Positions 20,146-30,357 of a stretch of 64,000 nucleotides of DNA are shown piece by piece. Position numbers and translations under genes: made by a program. Source of the stretch: Symsagittifera roscoffensis (Eukaryota; Xenacoelomorpha; Acoela; Convolutidae); assembly GCF_963678635.1 (NCBI RefSeq), contig NC_087062.1, forward strand, positions 71,823,345-71,887,344, in the 5' to 3' direction. The notes beneath the pieces were generated by a model. It was given only the letters and a program-made list of their open reading frames with translations. It had not been told where the DNA came from and did not search any database. Each line of letters opens with the position of its first letter. Position 1 is the stretch's first letter.

Positions 20146-21740
20146 CAGGCGGGATGTCCAACCTGGACATCAACTTCCTGAGCGACTTTGAAACTGGCAC
20201 AGACACGTTAGAAGCAGCGACTGAGCCAGCAGACGAGGGAACTTCCACGCTGGAACCTCCGTCAGTCTTCATGGAAATGAACCGGAATTTGCTGGAGAGC
20301 AGCTCTCCGAGCAATTCTAAAAATGCCGAAAAAAAACTTTTAATGGAATCACCGTGGGAAGTTCATCCTAGAGACCACGAGAATAAAACGGGATGCAATA
20401 TGGACAGAGTTGCCTTCATGGAAGAGGTCTGGTTAGTAGTTCAGAGCTACGGGACTCAGTCTATACTGAAAACTAATCTCAACAGACCACTAATGCGGGA
20501 AGTCCTTAACAAACTCGACGAGTGTGAATGGAGATTGAGCGAATTATTGATCGACTCGGCCACTGACGAAAGTGAGATGAATTCTTCTATAAAGACATCA
20601 CCACAAGAAGGCAATGATGAAATAGTGTATCTGTCGAGAACCCGAAAAGGAACGATGCGATCAAAGATGGTGATTGACAAGATTAACATTATGAAAATAA
20701 AACTTGGCAGCAAAAGGACACTAAGGAAAGCTGGAAAAACAAAAGTAGACTCTGAAATCTCCGTAAAAGCTGACAGCCTAACCAAAAGAATGCGCGTCGA
20801 AGAAGCCATGGACATGGGACAGGGTGATGACCGGTTGCCTGGCACTGACAGAATGTTTACTGACGTAGCGATGGTGCCAACCGTTCTCACGGCAGGCATA
20901 AAATCATCCAAATATAAAACCAAGAGGAGCGACCGCACTCTGACTGGACCAACATTAGAAATAGAAATACTCAGCCAATGTGGAGAGAGTCCAAGATCTT
21001 CCAAGATTCATGGAAAGGAAATTGTCGTAAGGCAGCTAGTCCCAGTGGAGTACAACCGACTGACAGTGTCGGAAATCGTGTCGATTGATCAACCCGCTGG
21101 TAGATACATGGAGATGGTGGCGTGCAGAAACTCGGCTAGAGGACACTTAATTGCTCTAGAAGTCAAAATCGCTATGGAAGCTTACTTGGAGACAATGATG
21201 CATGGCGCAACCATGAAGCAGATAGGATACAAAACTCTGGTCTCTTCTGAGACGCACGGGGAACCGATAGAGCAGTTGGTGAGCCTACTATGGAGAGCAG
21301 TAGTGTTACAGTACATCGAAGAAGAATTTAGAACCACCCCGAAGATACACGCTCTGATAGCAATACCCTATGTGAGAACAGAATTACAAATGAGGTTCGC
21401 TTGGTGCATTACTGGACTGACACAGGGGGAATATGATTCACAAGAAAGAAAAAGATCGAAGGGAGAGAAGGTATTCTTGATGACGAGTATGAGGGATCTA
21501 ATGTTCCAAGAAGGAGCGGCAGTAGCGTGCGCGAAGCGGAGAGACGCTCTCTGTTTCATTCGATTCATGATAGAACACATATCAGTGCCGGCGGTGAACA
21601 CTTGTGTCAAGATGCTAAGAGAAGGCGATGAACGAGCGAAAGTCCTACTCTTAACAGCACTTTTGGACATCCATCAGAGTAAACCGATGCATGGTGAACA
21701 TGAAGGAGTCCGTGGAGCTGGAACCAATGAAGAAAACTGA
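20142..21740 (+). CDS. 532-codon ORF of unknown function in the SGNH element
   Basis: This is the longest open frame in the window. The listed start is a TTG; the first ATG is at about 20154. The N-terminus (residues 1-65) is acidic and Ser/Thr-rich, followed by a short helical domain (about 85-140), a basic linker with Lys/Arg runs (160-225), and a helical domain from about 305 to 520 with many Met, Glu and Arg and several Cys. No enzyme motif, zinc finger or signal peptide is recognised. Its C-terminus overlaps the next ORF (21691) by 50 bases. It may be a structural or nucleic-acid-binding protein. That it is open while the rest of the unit is broken is notable. Confidence 0.55.
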   Translation: MTGGMSNLDINFLSDFETGTDTLEAATEPADEGTSTLEPPSVFMEMNRNLLESSSPSNSKNAEKKLLMESPWEVHPRDHENKTGCNMDRVAFMEEVWLVVQSYGTQSILKTNLNRPLMREVLNKLDECEWRLSELLIDSATDESEMNSSIKTSPQEGNDEIVYLSRTRKGTMRSKMVIDKINIMKIKLGSKRTLRKAGKTKVDSEISVKADSLTKRMRVEEAMDMGQGDDRLPGTDRMFTDVAMVPTVLTAGIKSSKYKTKRSDRTLTGPTLEIEILSQCGESPRSSKIHGKEIVVRQLVPVEYNRLTVSEIVSIDQPAGRYMEMVACRNSARGHLIALEVKIAMEAYLETMMHGATMKQIGYKTLVSSETHGEPIEQLVSLLWRAVVLQYIEEEFRTTPKIHALIAIPYVRTELQMRFAWCITGLTQGEYDSQERKRSKGEKVFLMTSMRDLMFQEGAAVACAKRRDALCFIRFMIEHISVPAVNTCVKMLREGDERAKVLLLTALLDIHQSKPMHGEHEGVRGAGTNEEN

Positions 21741-22413
21741 CGAGATAAGCAGATTCTCTAACAAGGAGATGAGGCTCACAAACGATTCTATGGGAGCACT
21801 GCCGAAGTCCAGTGAATACTATGGACCGATCAGTAAAAGGTCATGCAGTTACGTTTCCGGAATCGTAGGGATGACGTACAAACCTTTCGTAAATGAAGAC
21901 ATATGCGATTGTTTCTTTGATTACGAGCAAGCAGTGTTGCTGAGATTTTGGACGTCAAGAGTAGCAACGATAAGAAGCGATGCTGATCAGCAGACCAAGC
22001 CTAAAATAATCTTGGAAGAAAAGGTGACTGCACCTTCAGTGCCGAAATCTGACAACCGAGTGAAATTTGGATTGGGATTTTTGGACGAACTGCTAAGAAC
22101 GAATCTAATGGTGGTGTGGGAACTGATAAAACCATCATCGTGTCCGAGTCGTAATGCCGATTCGATATTTTGTGCAACAGAAGACGTGCAGAAGGAATTG
22201 AATTCAGACTGTAACTTGCGTGAACTGAACATCATTTACAATCTAATGACGACAGCCTCTAAGAGCAACGTAGAAGACAAAGTAGAGTTGCCTGGCTGGG
22301 GACCAGAGGACTGGGTTAAACCTGGTAGCTGTCTGGCGAAAGTCTGTGGACTGCAGGGTCACATGTGTGGAGGTCTGGACTGCGTAAAGACCCTGGGGAA
22401 ACAATACAAGTAA
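21691..22413 (+). CDS. 240-codon Cys-containing ORF, unknown function
   Basis: It overlaps the end of the 532-codon ORF in a +1 frame. It contains clustered Cys residues (NEDICDCFFDYE near residues 68-79; CLAKVCGLQGHMCGGLDC near the C-terminus), Trp residues and an amphipathic middle. The terminal cluster with five Cys in about 20 residues looks like a disulfide or metal-binding module. No signal peptide is at the start. An envelope-like ectodomain was considered, but nothing supports it beyond the Cys content. Confidence 0.45.
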   Translation: MVNMKESVELEPMKKTDEISRFSNKEMRLTNDSMGALPKSSEYYGPISKRSCSYVSGIVGMTYKPFVNEDICDCFFDYEQAVLLRFWTSRVATIRSDADQQTKPKIILEEKVTAPSVPKSDNRVKFGLGFLDELLRTNLMVVWELIKPSSCPSRNADSIFCATEDVQKELNSDCNLRELNIIYNLMTTASKSNVEDKVELPGWGPEDWVKPGSCLAKVCGLQGHMCGGLDCVKTLGKQYK

Positions 22414-22422
22414 TTAACGATT

Positions 22423-22861
22423 TTGTTTGGGAACATCGTGTTGAAAGCAAAAACGGAAACGGAATTGATTGCAGATTGCCATGGAGGAACCAAGGTGAAT
22501 TTAGTGTTTGCACTAGGATTCTACAGCATGTTTGGTTTTCTAGGGTCACTATTGTATCTAGAACAAAAGCATGAGATGGTCACGACTATCAATGTTAAAG
22601 TGTTTCCGGGAGTTTTGCAAACCAAAAAAAAGTATATTGGGAAGTGGAGGGAAGCAATCGAGGCGGAAATGATCATCCAGCAAAATGAAACCTATCGTAA
22701 ACCGAGGGGAGCACGATATTAAGTGGGATCAACATTAGCTGCAATGTGCAAAAGCAGATACTCAGTGCATTTCGTAGTGGTGGATGTGAAGAGTACGAGG
22801 ACGATCGTGAATCAAGCCTTTTCAGTGCCGAAATGCGTAAGTTTAGCAATGATCGTACAAT
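22423..22861 (+). pseudogene. Segment with hydrophobic helix, SGNH element
   Basis: One frame carries 22423-22722 and, after a single stop, 22723 onwards. A run of about 20 mostly apolar residues (NLVFALGFYSMFGFLGSLLY) near 22497-22557 is the only good transmembrane candidate in the element. The part after the stop (SRYSVHFVVVDVKSTRTIVN) looks like a beta-alpha fold. A frame change at about 22860 leads to the next segment. Confidence 0.45.
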
Positions 22862-23137
22862 ATGTTCTCAGCAGTTCCAGAGAGAACCAAAGAAGAATTA
22901 GAATCGATACTGGGAAAGAAGTTCATGGGATACGCCAGTGGGAACTTCAGTGAGTTTGAAAGACAGAAGCAGAAAGGATCAACAGTCACAGATTACAATG
23001 CAGTAGACGAGAATGATGAAGTCCACCGAGTGATGATGGAAGTGAAACCACTACTGGAAGCATCAGGAAAGCGTAATTGGAGGAGCATCATGCTGACACA
23101 TGGTGAGTTCCCCTGCCCTTGCTTGCTACAAACATGA
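22862..23137 (+). pseudogene. Charged segment of the SGNH element
   Basis: A 91-codon frame with alternating acidic and basic residues (KKFMGYASGNFSEFERQKQK), continuing the fold begun upstream. The frame is lost in 23138-23194, where another frame stays readable (HDGIASIVIW). Confidence 0.4.
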
Positions 23138-23194
23138 TGGTATCGCGAGCATAGTAATCTGGTGTTGATCTGAGACTGTGGAGAGCTGCTCTCC

Positions 23195-23521
23195 ATGGGT
23201 TTAACAGATTCATCACAGCTCATAACGATAGTGATAGTGGAAGTTATGATGGCGTTACGATGGCTGGAAGCTCATGTGAAAGAGAACAATCGACAAGAAA
23301 CGCCTACGAAAGAGCAATTGCAGGATTTGGATTGTCTAAAAGAATTAGATCTTTTTGAGACAACAAGCAAAATCTTGAACGTTCCGATGGAAGTGAAGAA
23401 GATATGGACCAGAAGACGACTGATGCCATGGTTTAGAGCCAACATGACTGCATGGTTGTACGAATATGCCAAGAAGCATATGTCGAAACAAAGCAGAGTG
23501 TACAGTGCGTATCGGCAGTGA
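23195..23521 (+). pseudogene. C-terminal helical segment of the SGNH element
   Basis: A 108-codon frame beginning with an apolar helix (QLITIVIVEVMMALRWLEA), then charged helices, ending with a TGA at 23519-23521. Probably the end of the main polyprotein. No family is recognised. Confidence 0.45.
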
Positions 23522-23958
23522 GAGGACGTCTAGGACAAGTGAATGTGACGGGAGAAAAATAGAAGGAACGTTGAAGGAGGACTTGGAGAAAAACGTGACG
23601 TTGTGCCTCCACAACAGTTTCTGCCGAAAAAGGGAAAGTAACGTTGATGCTCTACCTTGTTGCAAACAAAGAGTAGAAGAGCAGAAGTGTTGGAGTACTG
23701 CCTCCAAAAGCGTCAGAATAGCTACCGACGTGTTGCAAGACCCTGAGAATGAAAGTGCGGAGTCAATGTCGCAGGAGGAGGAGATGGATCATTGACAAAG
23801 ACAAGACGCTAAAAGAAGAAAAATTAGAAAAATTTAGAAGTTTTAGAACTTCTAAACGACGAAAAGAAAGAGTGAACAAGGAAGTACACAAAAAAGCAAC
23901 GAAGGAGAAGATATTAAAACTCAGAAAAGTTTTCTCAAATGAGAAACAAAACAACTAA
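23522..23958 (+). pseudogene. Basic tail of the SGNH element
   Basis: Frames 23466-23795 and 23749-23958 overlap. The second is extremely Lys/Arg/Glu-rich and of low complexity (RRRRRWIIDKDKTLKEEK). Base composition drops to host-like AT-rich after 23960, which marks the right edge of the coding unit. Confidence 0.4.
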
Positions 23959-23960
23959 GT

Positions 23961-24640
23961 TTGCAATTGAAACTGAAGAGAAAATTTTCAGTTGAATTTT
24001 GAAAATTAAAGAATTTGTTGCATTTATAAATTTGCATTGTGATTTTAGTTAGTGGCCTCACAGACACTTACTTTTTATTTAGAAAGGCTTGAGTGAAGAA
24101 TATAAAAAATATTCGAGCCTGTATGACTGTTTTTTATGAACTAAAATGACTGATCACTTTGTGGTGATATGAAAGGCTTGGGTAATCTCTTGAAGAGGGA
24201 GATTATTTAATTGTTCCTTCCAACCACCGAGTTCCTCAATTTTAATATTCAGGACCAATAACAACTAAGTTTCCGAAGGGAAGAAGCATAGTAGGATAAT
24301 TTTAGTTTGTTGGTTGACAGGAACGTCCTGCGTCCCAACAGTTTTTAAACCTAGGAGAAAAAGTTTTAAATCGGGACATAGACATTAGAATGACGATTCG
24401 GATGACGATTTTTATCTACTGAACAAAAACAATAGTATTATAATGATTAAGGAGTAGCCCTGTTTTTAGGAGTGACCTCGTGGTCTGGGGATACTGAGAC
24501 CCAGCCATGAGCTCACTATTTATGCACAGGTAATTCAGTTATTTAGAGCATTCTGATCGAAGCCGGAAACAGGAACGTTTTTTGTCGACCCGATGTTAGA
24601 AAGACCACCGAAAGAACTAGCTTTCGCAGAGACGGTGAAA
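23961..24640. other. Non-coding stretch 3' of the SGNH element
   Basis: AT-rich, no ORF of note. It ends at the 82-bp terminal repeat at 24641 and may therefore be the 3' untranslated part of the same element. There is a local inverted pair near 24190-24210 (GGTAATCTCTTGAAGAGGGAGATTA in pieces). Confidence 0.4.
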
Positions 24641-24722
24641 AGCATGTAGAGCTGTGTTTAGACGCTAGCCAGTCGTTTTAGAACCTAGCTTTATTTTCCG
24701 TCGATATGTACTTCCGGGCGAA
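24641..24722 (+). repeat. 82-bp terminal repeat, copy 2 (pair with 4405-4486)
   Basis: Near-identical to 4405-4486, with differences only near its right end. It lies 680 bp after the end of the SGNH coding unit and may be that element's terminal sequence. Confidence 0.75.
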
Positions 24723-25129
24723 GGTTACATGTAGATAGGTTTTCTAAACATTTTTTTAAGAAATTGACTGTGTTAACAGTTTTTCAAAGACAGAATGTAT
24801 TCAAGTATAACTTTTTCATTTCGAAATGGGTTCAATCAGCTTGGTCGTGTAGTTTAACTAAATCTATGATGGGAAGGAGTCAAAAAACTTTGTAATATTG
24901 CAAATAAGCGACCCATGCGAAACTATTTGAGAGATAATATCTAAGTTCTCATCAAAAACTGGCTTATATTTAAAAAAATTCAATTAAAATGGGACCTTCC
25001 GTCATGCGACGGTACGTGCACAGGTTGGATAGGGCCGTACCAACGCTACATAAATACATCGGCAAACTCTTATGAACAAATCAAGTCGATTTTAATGCAT
25101 CAGGAGAATTGTCATTATAGCACTGAAAA

Positions 25130-25310
25130 TACAAACTCTTCGATCGGCGTTTCCGAACAGAACTCCAATAGATCAAAAGTCAAAATTTGAGTCTGGTCAT
25201 TCAGGAATTATGAGTTTGGCTTATAGGATATACAAACTCTTGGATCGGCGTTTCTGGACAGAACTCCAACAGTTAAAAACTCAAAATATGAGTCTGGTTT
25301 TTTGAAGATT
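25130..25310. repeat. 101-bp imperfect tandem dimer
   Basis: TACAAACTCTT followed by GATCGGCGTTTC and GAACTCCAA occurs at 25130 and 25231, with the rest of the unit also similar. The remaining sequence 24723-25445 has no gene. Confidence 0.75.
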
Positions 25311-25445
25311 ATTTTTTTGAGGGTCATGATTCTGTGTAAAAGGATTTTGCAATCTTTGTGATTAGAAAAATCAACTGATTTGAACCTTTTGTTTGGTAGT
25401 TTGCACTGATGAAATACAAAAACTACGAACTTGATCTAGAATATC

Positions 25446-27321
25446 GCTTTTACCGATAAGTAGGAAACTTCAATAGATCGAGATAGTTTTCGAGGTTTTC
25501 ATCAATTTGCATCTCTTAAGCCATACCAATTTTTCATCTCAAGGGATAATTTATCCAGTTGAATCAATAATTTTTCTTTCTTGTACCTTATTTCACGAAT
25601 TGCTTTAACTTTGCTCCAATTAAGCAGGGAATTTTTTTTTGATTGGACTGAAATACTTCGGATCTCTATAGAAGACTCAGTTGTGAGCATTTCTTCGGAA
25701 ATAATCATAGTATCCGACGAGCGAAAGTTCACAAAGCACCTTTCCGCGTGCGAAGAAGCTGGCATCTCGTTTGTGCCCCTGTCTGTCGAGGCCCTTGGCG
25801 GGTGGTCGGCCATTGCCGTTAAAACCATTCGCAGCATTGCTTCAATGGCAGTAGCGCGCTCTGCCTGTGCCGACCCCGGGCAAGCTGCTTGCTATCGTAT
25901 GCAACAGCTGTCAGTTGTCCTGCAAAAGAGAACTCCACCCTCCTCCTTTCCCGGTACTGCTCATGAGTGCTTTTTCTGTTCTATGCAAATCTGGTAACGT
26001 TTTTCTGTGTATCTGGCGTCATTGTAAATTTGTTTCTGTTATTTTATATGTATGGCATTTTATAAGCCCGCGGGTAAACGCCAAGCTCCTGAATTCTCTC
26101 TGAAATAGTCATTTGTAGTCAATGTTCACCTGAAAGTAAATGAAAACTTTTTCCGTATCCCAGTTACGCCATTCCCCCAAAGTTTTCCATTCGAGTCTTT
26201 GCATTCAAAAATCCGCAATCGAAGTTTCAGCTGTTCTGTTTTCCTAACTTTCTGTTTCGGGTGTCGAGAGAGACTTGAGGATGACAGGGGCAATGAGAAT
26301 TTTTGAAAAATTCTATTTGCAACAAAATTGATTAAAATTTTCGTATTTTTTGGGTCATTAGATCACCTGAGTGAGCGACCTTACCAGTCAAGGTTTAGTT
26401 TGCTCTAGGTTCAGCATTCTCGAATCCACTCCTGATGCTCTCTATCAGGAACAAGACAGCTCTACTCAAGGTGATTGTCATTGGGCAAATCGAGAATAGA
26501 TAATTGACTGATTTTTCGTAACTTTCCTGAAATTGTAAAATCGGCAGTTCTGATTTAATGACTTTCTGTTTCAGTTATCGCGAGAAACTTGAGCATGACA
26601 GGGCCAATTCGAAATTTGAAACATTCTTTCTACAATAAAAGACCAGAACTTCTTTCATATGTTGTGCTGCCCGCTTATGACGTAAGGGCCCTTTTAGATG
26701 ACCCCGTTTTGTTAATTACTAAAACCATTTTAAAACATAGTTCTTGCATTTATTTCGCAAAATTCCATCTCAATTTCGGGGGTTAAAATCGATTACTTTT
26801 TCTTATCTTTCAGGTCACTAATATAGCCTTAAAATTAATGAGCATCTGAAGAATTGTTTTTTTCTGTCCTCAAAATATTTGAAATTATTGCAATCTTGTG
26901 AGCAACCGTTTGTTTTCAACCTGTATTGTTTTAAACGATTTGATTCGGATATCTGTCGTTCGCATAAGTTTTCGTCGATTTCTTTCTTTCTGCCGAAGGT
27001 TGTCAGTCCTTAGAACAAAGAATTTTTAAATGAAGGCATCAGAAACTTCCACAGAACTCAAAGCCCTTTTGAAATCAAGGCATCGAAACTTAAACGAATA
27101 TCAAAACCATATCTCATTAAAAAGCACTTGAACTACAAAAGTTTTCTGAACTATTACATTCAAACGAAACTCAAACTCGATTTTTTTTTGGTTTTTATCT
27201 TAATCTATAAAAATTGCTTTGACATAAATCTCCTGTGTTATAGTACGAGGTTTTTGGCGTTGGTTCTGTCGTTTTCAGCTTTTCTGGACGAGGTTGTTGA
27301 TCAATTCGTCCAACATTTATT
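25446..27321. repeat. 1876-bp tandem duplication, unit 1
   Basis: It matches 27322-29197 at a constant offset of 1876 with only a scattering of single-base differences, and the two units abut exactly. The junction is a plain head-to-tail fusion. Within each unit a shorter direct repeat of about 65 bp occurs (26245-26312 and 26560-26625, around CTTTCTGTTTC and GACAGGG). Confidence 0.95.
25581..25997 (+). pseudogene. C-terminal fragment of a retroelement-associated protein, unit 1
   Basis: A 138-codon ORF. The first 35 or so residues are probably not native. From about residue 40 it reads ERKFTKHLSACEEAGISFVP, then LSVEALGGWS, followed by a helical tail with LQKRTPP. I associate this pattern (a Lys- and Cys-bearing helix, then a strand with IXFVPL and a GGW) with the C-terminal nuclease-like part found after reverse transcriptase in some invertebrate retroelements; this is from memory of the pattern and was not searched. 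No RT motif lies upstream, so it is a 5'-truncated relic. The stop at 25995-25997 is native-looking. Confidence 0.45.
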
Positions 27322-29197
27322 GCTTTTACCGATAAGTAGGAAACTTCAATAGATCGAGATAGTTTTCGAGTTTTTCATCAATTTGCATCTCTTAAGCCAT
27401 ACCAATTTTTCATCTCAAGGGATAATTTATCCAGTTGAATCAATAATTTTTCTTTCTTGTACCTTATTTCACGAATTGCTTTAACTTTGCTCCAATTAAG
27501 CAGGGAATTTTTTTTTGATTGGACTGAAATACTTCGGATCTCTATAGAAGACTCAGTTGTGAGCATTTCTTCGCAAATAATCATAGTATCCGACGAGCGA
27601 AAGTTCACAAAGCACCTTTCCGCGTGCGAAGAAGCTGGCATCTCGTTTGTGCCCCTGTCTGTCGAGGCACTTGGCGGGTGGTCGGCCATTGCCGCTAAAA
27701 CCATTCGCAGCGTTGCTTCAATGGCAGTAGCGCGCTCTGCCTGTGCCGACCCCGGGCAAGCTGCTTGCTATCGTATGCAACAGCTGTCAGTTGTCCTGCA
27801 AAAGAGAACTCCACCCTCCTCCTTTCCCGGTACTGCTCATGAGTGCTTTTTCTGTTCTATGCAAATCTGGTAACGTTTTTCTGTGTATCTGGCGTCATTG
27901 TAAATTTGTTTCTGTTATTTTATATGTATGGCATTTTATAAGCCCGCGGGTAAACGCCAAGCTCCTGAATTCTCTCTGAAATAGTCATTTGTAGTCAATG
28001 TTCACCTGAAAGTAAATGAAAACTTTTTCCGTATCCCAGTTACGCCATTCCCCCAAAGTTTTCCATTCGAGTCTTTGCATTCAAAAATCCGCAATCGAAG
28101 TTTCAGCTGTTCTGTTTTCCTAACTTTCTGTTTCGGGTGTCGAGAGAGACTTGAGGATGACAGGGGCAATGAGAATTTTTGAAAAATTCTATTTGCAACA
28201 AAATTGATTAAAATTTTCGTATTTTTTGGGTCATTAGATCACCTGAGTGAGCGACCTTACCAGTCAAGGTTTAGTTTGCTCTAGGTTCAGCATTCTCGAA
28301 TCCACTCCTGATGCTCTCTATCAGGAACAAGACAGCTCTACTCAAGGTGATTGTCATTGGGCAAATCGAGAATAGATAATTGACTGATTTTTCGTAATTT
28401 TCCTGCAATTGTAAATTCGGCAGTTCTGATTTAATGACTTTCTGTTTCAGTTATCGCGAGAAACTTGAGCATGACAGGGCCAATTCGAAATTTGAAACAT
28501 TCTTTCTACAATAAAAGACCAGAACTTCTTTCATATGTTGTGCTGCCCGCTTATGACGTAAGGGCCCTTTTAGATGACCCCGTTTTGTTAATTACTAAAA
28601 CCATTTTAAAACATAGTTCTTGCATTTATTTCGCAAAATTCCATCTCAATTTCGGGGGTTAAAATCGATTACTTTTTCTTATCTTTTAGGTCACTAATAT
28701 AGCCTTAAAATTAATGAGCATCTGAAGAATTGTTTTTTTCTGTCCTCAAAATATTTGAAATTATTGCAATCTTGTGAGCAACCGTTTGTTTTCAACCTGT
28801 ATTGTTTTAAACGATTTGATTCGGATATCTGTCGTTCGCATAAGTTTTCGTCGATTTCTTTCTTTCTGCCGAAGGTTGTCAGTCCTTAGAACAAAGAATT
28901 TTTAAATGAAGGCATCAGAAACTTCCACAGAACTCAAAGCCCTTTTGAAATCAAGGCATCGAAACTTAAACGAATATCAAAACCATATCTCATTAAAAAG
29001 CACTTGAACTACAAAAGTTTTCTGAACTATTACATTCAAACGAAACTCAAACTCGATTTTTTTTTGGTTTTTATCTTAATCTATAAAAATTGCTTTGACA
29101 TGAATCTCCTGTGTTATAGTACGAGGTTTTTGGCGTTGGTTCTGTCGTTTTCAGCTTTTCTGGACGAGGTTGTTGATCAATTCGTCCAACATTTATT
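27322..29197. repeat. 1876-bp tandem duplication, unit 2
   Basis: Second copy of the unit at 25446-27321. The few differences include substitutions inside the ORF (Glu to Gln, Val to Ala, Ile to Val). Confidence 0.95.
27457..27873 (+). pseudogene. C-terminal fragment of a retroelement-associated protein, unit 2
   Basis: Same ORF as at 25581-25997 with three amino-acid differences. Same weak family assignment. Both copies stay open, which for an ORF of this length and recent duplication is not evidence of selection. Confidence 0.45.
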
Positions 29198-30357
29198 TTC
29201 ACATTGCTGTTTGAGCCGTGGAGCCCCTGGGTAGGAAGGGTCTCCAGATTGCAGTACTGGAAATTTTCAGTGATTCTGGTTGTGGAGCACGTTTAGCAAA
29301 TCAGTTATCGTTGAAACGGGGAAATTGTCTACAGCGTGTGTTGTGTTTCTGCCGTACCTTAAACTATTTTGAATAGTTTGAACCATATATGCTGCATTAA
29401 AGCAAATTAATTGCTGCCTGATGTATATTAAAGTGGCGATTAGCTGTTGTATTCAGGTAATAGATGGCGATTAGCAATTTAAAAATGTTTACTTTTGTTT
29501 GCTATATAGGCTAAGGATGAATAGTTTACGCTCAATGTGTTTCAGTTAATTGTTTTTTGGTCGAAAATGTTTGGCATGTTTTCAGCTTATTGGTTGTCGG
29601 CTTTAATTATGCTGATTTATTAACCTTGGTACCCTTGTGATAAGCAAGGGTATTGCAATCATGCACTAGTCAAAATACTCAAAATTAGAAATGGTAAATT
29701 AGGGCCAGTTCATTGAATTTAATTTTTTTTGCTTATCATTTGCCTTATGTTTTTTCGGCGTAGTTGCCGCATCGTATAATTGTTTTTTTTCCTGCTATAC
29801 TCTTTTCACCTAGTAGTTGCTTTTCGTGTTTTGGTTTACTTTGCTGTTTGTAATTGTTTACTTCGTTTATTTCATTGTTTTGTTTCGCTTAAAAACTTAA
29901 TTCTGCTGCCCAAATGATTTCGGCTTATATTTTATTGGCTTAGTGATCTCATTTTGAGTCTTTTCAAGTTAAACATAATTTTTATGCTCACTGTATTGCA
30001 CAATTTGCTGAAATTTAATAAAAATTTTGGCTCAAATTTTTCATAGCTACATTTTTTCTGCTGATTTTTTTCTCGGCTTGATAGGTTTTGGGGCACAAAT
30101 AATATCGGATTAATGGCCTCATATTGCGTTTTTTGACGAGCGAAGTTTTGTACGTGTGTATGTGTTTTGAGGTGGACGAGGGGGACTTTTAAGTCTTGCT
30201 GGTTTTTTTTCCGCTCGCCTAAAGTACTATTAGTAGTAGCAGAGGCTTTAAGGCTCATGGCCCAAGGGTGTGAACCCCTCAATTTTCCGCTGGTGCGAGT
30301 TTTTTTTATATGGGTTGCGCGATCCACAGGAGCACAGTACACGCCAGGTTCATGTAT
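29198..30357. other. AT-rich stretch without genes
   Basis: No exon recognised. It contains a CCCTTG-CAAGGG hairpin at about 29631-29650 and, on the minus strand at 29940-30357, sequence that probably belongs to the 3' end of the adjacent non-LTR element (similar words recur near 32850-32960). Confidence 0.5.

Larger units (their letters stand above)
16090..23960 (+). mobile_element. Unclassified multi-domain element with SGNH esterase, decayed
   Basis: A continuous 7.9-kb stretch of visibly higher GC than its surroundings, coding on the + strand through all three frames by turns, with no intron signals needed to join the pieces. Recognised parts: an N-terminal acidic domain, a coiled coil, a GDSL/SGNH hydrolase domain, a Cys-containing region, one hydrophobic segment and a basic tail. 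No RT, integrase, transposase, helicase or protease motif was found. It sits directly behind the Gypsy copy B LTR. It could be a non-autonomous retroelement, an endogenised viral or giant-transposon fragment, or a retrocopied host gene; the sequence does not decide. Confidence 0.55.

Noticed and set aside
21691-22722. Envelope glycoprotein of an endogenous retrovirus
   Set aside because: Cys cluster and one hydrophobic run exist, but there is no signal peptide, no cleavage site and no fusion-peptide arrangement that can be pointed to.
16107-23958. Second Gypsy gag-pol copy
   Set aside because: No protease, RT, RNase H or integrase motif could be found in any + strand frame, unlike the neighbouring Gypsy copies, where these are obvious.
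29932-30342. 136-codon minus-strand ORF downstream of the LINE RT
   Set aside because: Composition of non-coding repeat tail; it lies after the RT stop codon and matches repeat words near 32850-32960.
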